A DNA stretch of 22,620 nt from Candidatus Nomurabacteria bacterium (lineage in GTDB: Bacteria; Patescibacteriota; Minisyncoccia; Phycocordibacterales; UBA9973). Position numbers and translations under genes: made by a program. Positions within the stretch are counted from its first letter, which is position 1. Each line of letters starts with the position of its first letter. Shown piece after piece: positions 6,628 through 15,200 of the stretch. The stretch covers positions 1-22,620 of the forward strand of contig CALRFB010000005.1 in the NCBI GenBank assembly GCA_943356455.1. Reading direction: 5' to 3'. The notes beneath the pieces are model-generated. The model saw nothing but the letters and a program-made list of their open reading frames with translations, was not told the DNA's origin and did not search any database.

Positions 6628-9462
6628 TTATTCAAAGTGTAATTCTTTACCACGTTTTTCCATGACTGAAACTAGATCAGGGTAGATAATGAGTGTTCCT
6701 GACTCTACAAGTTCTTTGGCTTCTGTTCTTGCAGCTTCTACCATTTTCGGATTTTTAATTGCTTCCATAGCGAGGTCAGACATACCCCATTGTTTACCGA
6801 TAGCAAGTTCTCCGGCACCTCGGAGCTTCAGGTCAAGTTCAGAAAGTTCGAAACCATTTTTGGCAGTTTTTAGTGCCTCGAGACGCTCGGCTGTTCGTTC
6901 GTTGCCGATGGTTTTGCCAGCGATTGCTGTTGTTTGCCCAGATTTTTTTCTGCTATCACCAGTAAATAAGTAGCAGTATGGTTGATGATTACTTCGTAAG
7001 ACACGACCGCGTAACTGGTGTAATTGAGCGAGACCAAAACGCTCGGCACCTTCGATAATAATATTTGTCGCATTTGGTATGTTAACTCCGACTTCAACAA
7101 CAGATGTCGCACATAAAATATCGATTTTCTTATCTTTAAAATCTTGCATAACTGATTCTTTTTTTTCTTTATTCATTTTTGAATGCATGATACCGATTCG
7201 ATAACGGGGAAAGACTTCACGCTTGAGACGGGCAGCTTCCGCCACGACAGACTTGGCTTGCATGGCAAGCTCTTTGGTTGGATCAGGTTCGTCTATACGA
7301 GGACAGATAACATAGACTTGTCGACCAGATTCCAGTTCAGTACGAATTTTTTCATAGGTAGCTAGACGTTTTGTTGGTGGCACTATGTCGGTGATCACCG
7401 GCAACCTTCCAGCTGGCATTTCAGAAAGCACCGTTAGATCGAGATCGCCATAAATCGTGAGTGCAAGTGTACGAGGTATTGGTGTTGCAGTCATAGAGAG
7501 TAGGTGAGGGATTGGCTGCTTGTTTGCAGTCGTTTCAGTTGAATTTTTATTTGCCTGGCCTCTCATTCTTAATCCACCGGCTGAAATTGCTCCAGCAGAA
7601 GTTGCTTTTTTAAATGCCGGATTTTTAATTGTATCAATTTTTATTTTGCCTTCATGTGGGTATGCTACGAGAGTAAGCGCAAAATTGCCATATTTCAGAT
7701 TGCGTTCAATCTTTTGCTTATCCGACAACGTAAAAAACCCTTGGTCACGAAATATAATACCGATTGCGCCTTCTACAATACAATCTACAGTACGTGATGA
7801 TTGTCCTTTACGCATACTTCCGACAGCTATATTTTTTTCAAATGGAATTTTTTCTTTTTCAAGTATGGTGTTAAAGGATTCCTTAATTTGTGAAATTCGG
7901 TTTTCGGCGTTGCCGGCTTTATTTGCACTTTCAATAATGAATCGAGAAAGACGATAGCTCAGATCCTTGTAATATACGAAATCACGATTGGCGAGGGAAG
8001 TGGGTGATATTGCAGCTTGGGTAACTGCTTCGAGCTCGAGATTGTCATCGGTTGTACGGCGTACCAGTTGCATACGTTGACGCACACCAAAGCGATGTTG
8101 TTCATCGATTACCACAAAAGATAAATGTTTAAACTTAACTTGTTTCTGAATAAGGGTATGTGTGCCGATTAGTATTGGGATTTCACCATTTGCTACCCAT
8201 GTGAGAAGCTGAGCTTTGGAAATATCTGTCCAGCCCGTGCCAATAGTTGTGCCATCACTTTTACGTACCGCACCACTACCGGTTGCAGTTTTTGCTGGGA
8301 ACTTGCGCGCAGTTTTGCCAGTAAGTAAACCAATTTGGACATTGAGCCCTTCAAAAAAATGTATAAAAGATTCAAAGTGTTGTGTTGCCAAAATTTCAGT
8401 TGGGGCCATGTACGCAACCTGAAGATTACCAAATCCTTTTTGATCAGGTGTAGACGTGACGACAGCATACATAGCAGCTGCGGCAACTGCAGTTTTACCT
8501 GAACCAACATCGCCCTCGAGTAGGCGAGACATAGGTGCACCTTTTTCAAAATCTTCAAATATATGTCGCACGGCTTCGCGTTGCCCAGCCGTAAGTGTAA
8601 AACCAAAACGTTTGATGAATGCCTCGACTTTTGTATCGTCTATAATTATTTTTTGCGTCGTGAGTGTTTGTAATAGCGCACGGTCTTTGGCTTTCTGAAG
8701 TTGGATATAAAAAACTTCCTCAAATGCAAACCGCTTACGTGCGGCCAGAGCATCACTCGTTTTGCGAGGCATCTGCAACCAATGCATGGCTGTTTTCCAG
8801 TTAGGTAATTTGTATCTTTCTAAAATGTCTGCGGGAATAGGATCGGTTAAACTTTCAAGTGCTCCACCGGTGATAAGTTTTTCTATTGCGTGATGTATAA
8901 AACGAGAAGAGACACCCCGGCTTTCTGGATATATCGGAATATGTACGCCACTTTCATCTTCTGTTATTTTTTTAAAAAGTGTCTCGTGGGAATCGATAGG
9001 GAGCACGGTACCACGATCGAATTCTGCATTGGCTAAATAAATATTTGGCTTGCTACCGGTGTTGTCTGCAGTAGTTTGGTTTTTATTGGCACGAATAGTT
9101 GGACGCCCGGTAAGTGTAACTACTTTTCCCATAGGGAGCATTTTGGCAATGTAAGCTTGATGAAACCAAATCGCCTGAATCTTACCGCTTGCATCTTCGA
9201 GCATGGCTTCGGCCATTGGAATTTTACTTCTCCAACCTTTTTTTGTTTCAGTTTTAACAACACGAGCGACGATAGTTGCTGTTTCGCCTGGCACGAGGTC
9301 AGCAATAGGTGTCACGTTTGAAATATCGGCATAGCGAACTGGGAAATGATAAAACAAATCACGCACTGTCTCAACACTCAGTCGCTTAAGCGCTTTTTTC
9401 TGCTCTTCGGTTGTGCGGATATGTTCAGTGAGTTTGTCGTTCAGTTGTATTACATTAGCCAT
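6628..9462 (-). CDS. recG: ATP-dependent DNA helicase RecG with a large internal insert
   Basis: 944 residues against about 690 for typical RecG. RecG is a superfamily 2 helicase that remodels stalled replication forks and Holliday junctions. Visible parts: an N-terminal OB-fold wedge domain (about 45-170, GETATIVARV strand); Walker A GDVGSGKT with Lys323; motif II DEQHRFG beginning at Asp453; motif III TATPIPRTLA at about 658; the C-terminal helicase lobe with STP-like CPRIDEP, VVEVGVNIPNAT, QLHQLRGRVLRS and the final LRGAGELAIGKQWG element. All core motifs are intact. Motifs II and III are about 205 residues apart instead of about 30, so roughly 175 extra residues (about 468-648) are inserted; a smaller insert of about 20 residues lies before motif II. 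The gene follows the response regulator by 16 bases and ends one base from the convergent esterase gene. Confidence 0.95.
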   Translation of the reverse strand: MANVIQLNDKLTEHIRTTEEQKKALKRLSVETVRDLFYHFPVRYADISNVTPIADLVPGETATIVARVVKTETKKGWRSKIPMAEAMLEDASGKIQAIWFHQAYIAKMLPMGKVVTLTGRPTIRANKNQTTADNTGSKPNIYLANAEFDRGTVLPIDSHETLFKKITEDESGVHIPIYPESRGVSSRFIHHAIEKLITGGALESLTDPIPADILERYKLPNWKTAMHWLQMPRKTSDALAARKRFAFEEVFYIQLQKAKDRALLQTLTTQKIIIDDTKVEAFIKRFGFTLTAGQREAVRHIFEDFEKGAPMSRLLEGDVGSGKTAVAAAAMYAVVTSTPDQKGFGNLQVAYMAPTEILATQHFESFIHFFEGLNVQIGLLTGKTARKFPAKTATGSGAVRKSDGTTIGTGWTDISKAQLLTWVANGEIPILIGTHTLIQKQVKFKHLSFVVIDEQHRFGVRQRMQLVRRTTDDNLELEAVTQAAISPTSLANRDFVYYKDLSYRLSRFIIESANKAGNAENRISQIKESFNTILEKEKIPFEKNIAVGSMRKGQSSRTVDCIVEGAIGIIFRDQGFFTLSDKQKIERNLKYGNFALTLVAYPHEGKIKIDTIKNPAFKKATSAGAISAGGLRMRGQANKNSTETTANKQPIPHLLSMTATPIPRTLALTIYGDLDLTVLSEMPAGRLPVITDIVPPTKRLATYEKIRTELESGRQVYVICPRIDEPDPTKELAMQAKSVVAEAARLKREVFPRYRIGIMHSKMNKEKKESVMQDFKDKKIDILCATSVVEVGVNIPNATNIIIEGAERFGLAQLHQLRGRVLRSNHQPYCYLFTGDSRKKSGQTTAIAGKTIGNERTAERLEALKTAKNGFELSELDLKLRGAGELAIGKQWGMSDLAMEAIKNPKMVEAARTEAKELVESGTLIIYPDLVSVMEKRGKELHFE

Positions 9463-9475
9463 TCTATCTGGTACT

Positions 9476-9504
9476 ATTTTATACGAGTGACTTTATCTTC
9501 TCAA
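9476..9504 (-). promoter_or_regulatory. Internal promoter for recG overlapping the regulator stop codon
   Basis: On the minus strand TTGAGA (9499-9504) and TAAAAT (9476-9481) are separated by 17 bases. The -10 box overlaps the TAA stop of the response regulator. It ends 13 bases before the recG ATG, predicting a leader of about six bases. recG could therefore be transcribed independently of the regulator. Confidence 0.5.
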
Positions 9505-9844
9505 CGAGTTCCTCTAACGTAAAGTTTGATTTTACCATGTAGTCAGTCGCTCCGAGGCCCTGCGCCTTTTCCATATCTTTTTCATCTGACAAATTTGAGA
9601 AAATAATAACAGGTGTTGTTGCCATGGCGGTATTTTCGCGGATCTTTTTCAAAATACCGAAACCATCTGTGTCGCCAGGAAAGAGAAGGTCGAGTAGAAC
9701 GAGGTCTGGAGTCTCGTGTTCAATAGCGTTGCTTGCCTCACTCGCGTTTGATGCCGTAACGACAGCGTAGCCTTCACCTGTAAGCTTTTTGGCTGCCAAG
9801 TTCTTGAGAAATGTATCATCTTCAACTATAAGTATTTTCTTCAT
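9479..9844 (-). CDS. Single-domain response regulator (CheY-like receiver)
   Basis: 121 residues, all of it one receiver domain with no DNA-binding output domain. The catalytic set is complete: acidic pair Glu8/Asp9 plus Asp10, phospho-acceptor Asp52 in LLDLLFPG, Ser83 at the Thr/Ser switch position, and Lys105 in MVKSN. The family accepts phosphate from a histidine kinase and acts by protein-protein contact or by passing phosphate on; no kinase is encoded in this window. It is the first gene of a minus-strand unit with recG, 16 bases apart. Its start is set by a -10 box ending exactly 6 bases upstream, which predicts a leaderless mRNA. A functional link to recG is not implied by the sequence, since recG also has a candidate promoter of its own. 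Confidence 0.93.
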   Translation of the reverse strand: MKKILIVEDDTFLKNLAAKKLTGEGYAVVTASNASEASNAIEHETPDLVLLDLLFPGDTDGFGILKKIRENTAMATTPVIIFSNLSDEKDMEKAQGLGATDYMVKSNFTLEELVEKIKSLV

Positions 9845-9850
9845 ATATCA

Positions 9851-9879
9851 ATAGTACTATACGCCTAGAGCTGGCGCAA
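9851..9879 (-). promoter_or_regulatory. Promoter for the response regulator, predicted leaderless
   Basis: On the minus strand TTGCGC (9874-9879) and TACTAT (9851-9856) are separated by 17 bases. The -10 box ends 6 bases before the ATG at 9844, placing +1 on the start codon. It is back to back with the + strand promoter at 9900. Confidence 0.6.
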
Positions 9880-9899
9880 ATAGTTCATTTTCTCCGCGT

Positions 9900-9927
9900 T
9901 TGACTTGGTGGCAAATAGGTCTATAGT
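9900..9927 (+). promoter_or_regulatory. Promoter for the small unknown gene at 9942
   Basis: TTGACT (9900-9905) and TATAGT (9922-9927) are 16 bases apart. The -10 box ends 14 bases before the ATG, predicting a leader of only about eight A-rich bases without a Shine-Dalgarno motif. Confidence 0.6.
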
Positions 9928-9941
9928 TAAGAAAAAACAAT

Positions 9942-10319
9942 ATGTCAGAAGCAAAAATAATACCGTTAGTAGTGCCCACCAAATACCTGGTTAGCCGTGA
10001 TATTGAATTGCAAAGAGTAATCAATAGGCTTGATTGCATACGTCTCGAGGCATATATTCGGTACTTGTGTTATCAAAACAAAAAAACAAAACATCGCTTA
10101 ATCAAAGAAAACTACAAATATGCAGAAGTACTCGAGGATATCTCAGCTGGCGAACTATATCGAATACTTATGGACGTCGCTGACCTGATCTTGATCTATC
10201 AGAGAATTGAAGCAAAAGATTTTGTAGAAGAATGGTGCGCCTCTCATCAGAGAAGTGATCTTATGGTTGAATTTCATAAGTGTATGTTTTGGCACGGTAC
10301 CCACATGCCTTGGTGGTAA
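9942..10319 (+). CDS. Small protein of unknown function, helical, with a His/Trp-rich C-terminus
   Basis: 125 residues. Not recognised. Predicted mainly helical and soluble: a Leu/Ile/Arg/Tyr-rich central region (about 20-100), no signal peptide and no convincing membrane helix. The last residues are unusual, with Cys, Phe, Trp, His, Met and a terminal Trp-Trp pair (HKCMFWHGTHMPWW). Cysteines in LDCIRL, YLCYQ, EWCASH and HKCMF could bind metal, but no standard zinc spacing is seen. It diverges from the response regulator, with promoters back to back, and ends just before a clear terminator, so it is a single-gene unit. The promoter, start and terminator geometry support a real gene. Function is unknown. 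Confidence 0.75.
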   Translation: MSEAKIIPLVVPTKYLVSRDIELQRVINRLDCIRLEAYIRYLCYQNKKTKHRLIKENYKYAEVLEDISAGELYRILMDVADLILIYQRIEAKDFVEEWCASHQRSDLMVEFHKCMFWHGTHMPWW

Positions 10320-10321
10320 TA

Positions 10322-10348
10322 GGTCGACTCCGGTCGGCCTTTTCTTTT
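10322..10348 (+). terminator. Rho-independent terminator after the unknown gene
   Basis: GGTCGAC (10322-10328) pairs with GTCGGCC (10333-10339) around a TCCG loop, with one G-T pair in seven. It is followed by TTTTCTTTT. It starts two bases after the TAA stop. Confidence 0.8.
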
Positions 10349-10376
10349 GGAAAAAACTAACTAATTGTGGTAAGGT
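10347..10376 (+). promoter_or_regulatory. Promoter for tRNA-Ser
   Basis: TTGGAA (10347-10352) and TAAGGT (10371-10376) are 18 bases apart. The -10 box is preceded by a TGn extension (TGG at 10368-10370). Predicted +1 is near 10383, three bases before the tRNA acceptor stem. Confidence 0.5.
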
Positions 10377-10385
10377 AGTGTCATT

Positions 10386-10472
10386 GGAGCCGTGGCTGAG
10401 TGGTCGAAAGTACCTCACTGCTAACGAGGCAGGGTGTAAAAGCCCTCGAGGGTTCGAATCCCTCCGGCTCCG
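10386..10472 (+). tRNA. tRNA-Ser, anticodon GCU
   Basis: An 87-base class II tRNA. Acceptor GGAGCCG (10386-10392) pairs with CGGCTCC (10465-10471), with discriminator G at 10472 as expected for serine. The anticodon loop CTGCTAA carries GCT at 10420-10422. A long variable arm (about 10430-10447, AGGG/CCCT stem) identifies serine. The T arm is GAGGG/CCCTC with loop TTCGAAT. No CCA is encoded. The bottom pair of the anticodon stem is A-C, a mild irregularity. The gene sits immediately beside the serine-recombinase region, which makes its 3' side a plausible chromosomal boundary of the inserted DNA. Confidence 0.96.
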
Positions 10473-10545
10473 CCTTGACAACTTAGTATCGGAGTGTTCC
10501 CATTTACTTAGGTAAACTGAGCGACCCGAGTACTAATTTGTAAAC

Positions 10546-10574
10546 AAAAAAACACGAATAAATCGTGTTTTTTT
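10546..10574. terminator. Bidirectional terminator between tRNA-Ser and the recombinase gene
   Basis: ACACGA (10552-10557) and TCGTGT (10563-10568) form the stem around an ATAAA loop, extended by six A-T pairs on each side. The T tract (10569-10574) serves the + strand and the A tract (10546-10551) serves the minus-strand recombinase, whose stop codon is 15 bases away. Confidence 0.85.
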
Positions 10575-10588
10575 GTTATGAATTTTTT

Positions 10589-11923
10589 CTACTCCTCAAT
10601 CAACGTCAGCAGCTTATCCTTGTAAATAATTCTCGATCTCAGGTTCGCAAGTAGTTCTCGTTTCTCCATCACCGTGCCTTCTTTCAAAATATACTTTGCA
10701 TAGTTTCTGATATCGGTTTCCTTGTTGTCCTCAAGTTTCTCCGTCGCTCCTAGCACTGACCGTTGGAATATATTGAACCGTGCAATCTCGTCTTCCAATT
10801 TCTGTCTCATACCCAGTTCATTGATATCCACCTTGTCGAGAATTTTCAGTAGCTCAAGGATCAGATCTTCTTCTCGTATATATTTGTTCTTACAATTCCT
10901 ATCTCTTGCTCTACTACAAGAGTAGTACACATACTTGGCATGGGTGCCATCTTTCAAATCCTTCCACTTTTCTTCAGCAGATATACCAGATCCACAGTAT
11001 CCACAGGTGAATAGCTTGGTAAATGAAAACTCTTTGTTTTCTCGTTGTATATTGTCACGCTTGAGTTGTGCTTGTACTTGGTCAAAGAGTTCCTTGGTTA
11101 TCAGTGGCTCATGTTTGCCTTGGTACCAGTTGTCACTTTTCACGGGTCTTTCAAAGATTCCATAGTAGAAGGTATGGCTGAGTATTCTGTATACACCCGA
11201 GAGTGTTAGTGGTTTGTTTCCTCGTGTATAGAAATTGGCTTCAAAGCGAAGCCAATTGTATACCTTGCGACCTGACCATTTCTCATAGGCTACTTTCTCA
11301 AACATCTTCTTTATTACTGGTGCTCGTTCTTCATCGATGATCACCTGACACTTCTTGTCCATGTGCTTTTGGTTCAAGTATCCAAGTGGTGCCGTGCCTA
11401 CCCAGAGTCCCATCTCGGCTCTTGTTCGCAGTCCTCGCTTTACGTTCACTCCTCGATTGTCATTCTCAAGTTTTGCTTGTGAGCCAAGTATCATCAAGAG
11501 AAACTTCTCATTAGGATTATTACCAAACTTCTGCCCAAAGGTTCGTATTTCTTGCAAGAATCCCGCATCCATCAAATCCACGATTTTCCCAAGGTCTCCT
11601 GCGTTTCTACTGATACGATCCGGTGCCCATGTCAGTATGGCATTATATTTCTTCTGCTTTATCTCATCAACTATCTCATTGAACACCGGTCTCTGTCCCG
11701 TCTCCTTGGCACTGTGGCTTTCTCTTTTCATGGCTACTATCTCAAGTCCTTCTCGTTCTGCGAGTTGGAGCATCTCCTTGATCTGGCTGTCTATACTCAG
11801 TACTTGCCGTTCCTCTGATTCTGTCGACTTTCTGGCATACAGGCAGTATTTAACTTTTATTTCCCCTTGAAGTATTACAGGAACTTCATAACCTATTGGT
11901 GTTGCTATTTTCATATACACCAT
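10589..11923 (-). CDS. Large serine recombinase (site-specific integrase)
   Basis: 444 residues. Large serine recombinases cut both strands at short attachment sites through a 5'-phosphoserine link and insert or excise phages, plasmids and cassettes. The N-terminal catalytic domain (about 24-160) starts with VKYCLYARKS, with Ser33 the likely nucleophile, followed by DRISRN with the conserved arginines and the HSAKETGQRPVFNEI element. The central recombinase domain (about 175-290) contains the RGLRTRAEMGLWVGTAPLGY motif. A zinc ribbon (CGYCG, then CSRARDRNC) at about 320-370 and a C-terminal helical coiled-coil tail (about 370-444) follow. All expected parts are intact, so it may be active. 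ATG at 11923 is used; ATG at 11914 is equally possible, and the N-terminal extension before VKYCLY is longer than usual. It faces tRNA-Ser and marks one end of an apparent mobile element. Confidence 0.93.
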   Translation of the reverse strand: MVYMKIATPIGYEVPVILQGEIKVKYCLYARKSTESEERQVLSIDSQIKEMLQLAEREGLEIVAMKRESHSAKETGQRPVFNEIVDEIKQKKYNAILTWAPDRISRNAGDLGKIVDLMDAGFLQEIRTFGQKFGNNPNEKFLLMILGSQAKLENDNRGVNVKRGLRTRAEMGLWVGTAPLGYLNQKHMDKKCQVIIDEERAPVIKKMFEKVAYEKWSGRKVYNWLRFEANFYTRGNKPLTLSGVYRILSHTFYYGIFERPVKSDNWYQGKHEPLITKELFDQVQAQLKRDNIQRENKEFSFTKLFTCGYCGSGISAEEKWKDLKDGTHAKYVYYSCSRARDRNCKNKYIREEDLILELLKILDKVDINELGMRQKLEDEIARFNIFQRSVLGATEKLEDNKETDIRNYAKYILKEGTVMEKRELLANLRSRIIYKDKLLTLIEE

Positions 11924-11940
11924 TGATGACGCAAAAGCGA

Positions 11941-11962
11941 GTGGGTATCAAGAGCGTCCCAC
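11941..11962. repeat. Imperfect dyad beside the recombinase gene (candidate attachment site)
   Basis: GTGGG (11941-11945) and CCCAC (11958-11962) flank a 12-base centre. A second, offset pair GACGC/GCGTC (11928-11932, 11954-11958) lies nearby. Serine-integrase att sites are short imperfect dyads, often directly upstream of the integrase gene, and this lies 18 bases upstream. The partner site is not in view, so assignment is speculative. Confidence 0.25.
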
Positions 11963-12020
11963 GAGGGTACTGTTGGTAACTAATTGGTCAAATTTAGCCC
12001 TTTATTTTTGAGTGATTTTT

Positions 12021-12029
12021 TGGTAAAAT
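12021..12029 (+). promoter_or_regulatory. Extended -10 promoter for the 59-aa/1740-aa gene pair, predicted leaderless
   Basis: TGG precedes TAAAAT (12024-12029), forming an extended -10 box. It ends exactly 6 bases before the ATG at 12036, so +1 falls on the start codon. The -35 position (TTTATT at 12001-12006, 17-base spacing) is weak, as is usual for extended -10 promoters. Confidence 0.6.
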
Positions 12030-12035
12030 GAGAAT

Positions 12036-12215
12036 ATGCAAGAAGATATTCAAAACATACAAAAAGTCAAATATCTTCAGGATAAATTTAGAAATAATTT
12101 GTCCATTCTTCAAAAAACAAAGGAAGGTTTTTTGAAGTTGTTTCGAAGTAAGCTGGAAGAAAAGAAGATTGAAGAAATAAAGAACCAACTTTTTACTAAT
12201 ACTAACCTTAAATAA
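12036..12215 (+). CDS. 59-residue helical protein of unknown function upstream of the giant protein
   Basis: 59 residues, starting MQEDIQNIQKVKYLQDKF and ending FTNTNLK. It is rich in Lys, Glu, Gln and Leu and predicted almost wholly helical, possibly a coiled coil, without signal peptide or cysteine. The start is supported by an extended -10 box exactly 6 bases upstream. The stop TAA is three bases before the ATG of the 1740-residue gene, so the two are almost certainly co-transcribed and perhaps translationally coupled. The giant gene has no visible promoter of its own. Not recognised as any family; a small partner or chaperone of the giant protein is only a guess from position. Confidence 0.65.
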   Translation: MQEDIQNIQKVKYLQDKFRNNLSILQKTKEGFLKLFRSKLEEKKIEEIKNQLFTNTNLK

Positions 12216-12218
12216 TTT

Positions 12219-15200
12219 ATGAGTCTTGAAACAGAAAAATTAGAACAAGAAAAAAATCTTGAACTCTCTGTTGAGAAACAAGAGTCTGTTGAAGATCTCA
12301 AAAAATCTCTTGAAAATGAGGTTTCTATTTCTATCGATAATTTAAAAAACCAAGATGCAAGAGTCGCAGAAATAGAAAAGAGTGTGCATCTGGTCAATAG
12401 CTCTATTGTAGAAGAAATAAAAGAAGAAATTCATTTAACAGAATCCCTACAGGACATAAATAATCAAGCAGATGCTATAGAAAAAAGCACCCTATCTGAA
12501 CTTGTTACAGAAAAATCATTCTGGGGAAACATAGAGTCAGCAGAAGAAAAAGTACAAAAAATTGAAGATCTTTTTAGTAATTTGAATATTGAGGAATTAG
12601 AAAGAGAAGATATAGAAACTCATGCACGCGGATGGAATGTGACAAATAATATTAAAAGTATAGAGGATCTTAAAAAGAGAATTATAGAACATGTTTCTGA
12701 TAGTCCTAACAAAGGTATGTGGGGTCTTGGAGAGGTATCAAACTTTGAAAAACTCATCCCTCAAAAAGAGTTTCAGGATATTATTTGGATATCTGCAGGA
12801 GTTGATCCAAGGGTTTTAACTGTATACAATGCAAATAAAAAATTCAATGCTTTTATTCAAGAACGACCTGAATTTTTGGAAAGTTCTGAATTTAAAAGTG
12901 TACGCTTTCATCAAATTAAGGAGGGAATAAAAAATAGCACCTTGTTTGAAGGATATGTACATACCAAATCAGAAGAATTCCCAGAAACAAAGATAGACTT
13001 CTTTAAAAAAGATGAGAATGAGTGGAGTATCCGTACTTTAGAAGATGATAATATTTTTGACAAAGATAAGAACAAAAAAACTAAAAAAACATCACTCGGA
13101 CATGATGGAAAGTCTTATATTATTGATATTGATAAATATGAATACGATATTTCGAATATAGACTCCCTAAACAATGAGGAAAAGGAAGAAATCAAAAATC
13201 TCTTTATCGAAAAAATTTCAAGCAATATGTATACGCACTATTCCTCAGAAAAAGTATTTGCTGAGGAGATATTTAAGGTTGGTTCAAGATTAGGAGTATC
13301 TGAGGATGAAATAAACCAATATGCCTATAATGCAATGATCCAAGGGGTTGCTTCAGGTAGACCTCCTGCAAATGGAATAGATAAAGAATTTCCAGCTGTC
13401 TATCAAAAAATACAAGAGACTTTAAGCGAACCAGAAAAGAGAAAAGAGGTGCTTGATTCTTTACAAGGAAATATAAAAACCAAAGATGAGCGTTTTGATG
13501 GTTGGAAAGAAACCTTAAGCTATCTCAATATAAACAATGAGGAAAAGGAAGCTATTATAAATAGTTATCTAGATTTTTCGCAAGGTGAGCAGTTTCCAAA
13601 CAAGCAAAGAGATGTTTTTGGGTATAGATGGGAACTTGAAGAGAATTTTGATTTTTCAAAAGAAAAAAGGCTTCTTGCTTTTTCAACAATGAGTACTGAA
13701 CAAAAATCACGTATTATTGCAGATTACGCTGGTTCACTTGAAAAGTTAGATTATCTAGCATTTACAAATGCAGACATATTAGAATTTGGGGTAAATAGTA
13801 TTGAATCACGAACGTACATAAGTCCTAGTGATATTGAGCAAGCGAAAAGGAGAATTCAAGAAAATTTCCCTGACATAGTTATTGATAATACGGATATAGC
13901 AAAAAGGGCTATATTTAAAAACTCATCATCCATTAGAGACATTGAGGAAGCTTTGGCGAGAAATACTGTTGAAATGTCTCCGTCTGAAATAGTGGATCAA
14001 TTCAGTACGCCAGAAGATTTTATTTTAAAGCAAATCAAAGGTGCCGACCTATACAAATTAAAAACATTAGAAACATTCAAAAATAATCCTGAAGCACCAG
14101 AATTACCTCACCTGTCTACAGAGATATACGCTGAGATTAAAAAACATATCTTAGATCAGAAAAATGAGTACTATGGTGAGAAATCAAATTTAAAAGGAGT
14201 ACTATCTTTTGTTCCGAAGCAATACAAATTGTCAGTCTTAACTGATCCTGATCTACAGGAAGCTTTTTCTAATTACTATACGAACGCCCTCCGTAAAAAT
14301 GACCAGCGTTTTATTAATGACCTCAGATTTTTAATTTCTAAAACAGAAAATCTAAATAATCCAGAGCAAAAAGTTTTTGATGAATATGTTCAAGAGAAAG
14401 ATTATTCTAACCTTCTTACTTATTACAAAACTCTCCAAAATAGCAATCTTTCTTCGCCTAGTATCCAAAATATAGAAAATCTCTTCAAGGAGAGGATTGC
14501 TAATTACGGCGTAGATAGTGAGGGTATAGTTTTGAATTCGAATACCCTAGAAAAAACGCTCAAAGATATTTCATTACAGCAGTTAAACCAACTAACCCCA
14601 GAAAATTTAGTAAATGAAGAATTGATACAAGAATGGCTCAATATTAATTACGGATCTAACTCAAAAGAAATGTCACGAGTTTTTAATTTGGTAAAAAATT
14701 CAAAAGATTTTTCATATTTTGATAAAGAGATTAAAAACAATCTTTTCAAGGGGAATCTTTCAGAGAAGTTTATCGGCACTCTTCAAGATGTTGCTGAAAA
14801 CAATCCTGAATCTATTGATCGTACCGTGGAATTTGTTAAGGATATGGGGCAAGTTTTCGATAATCAGTTCATAGAACAAAATTACGACCATTTATACAAA
14901 ACATTATCAAAATTAAACCCAGAAGAATACAAAGAAAAAATAGGTTTATTAGAAGAAATGAGACCACTCCTTTCTTCTCCGTTGATTTCAAGAATAAATT
15001 TTGAAAACTTATTCGCTGAAGTCTCTTCGTATGATGAGCAAGACCGAAAGAAGTTTTTTGACCTGATCAATACAACTACATACAGAACTGACTCCGAGAG
15101 TGATTTGGGTTGGGCAAAAAATACTATTTTATATGTGAATGAAGTTGAAGAATACGGAGTTCTTCACAGAGATCAAAACAGAAAGGATAAGATGGTTGAT

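Noticed and set aside
7519-8061. Intein inside RecG
   Set aside because: No Cys or Ser splice start, no terminal His-Asn dipeptide and no intein blocks at the insert borders.
10356-11990. Shared TAACTAATTG and CGAG...TACT-like stretches on both sides of the serine recombinase, considered as attL/attR
   Set aside because: Ten-base matches are expected by chance many times in a window this size, and the pairs are not symmetric about a common core. One of them falls in the tRNA-Ser promoter.
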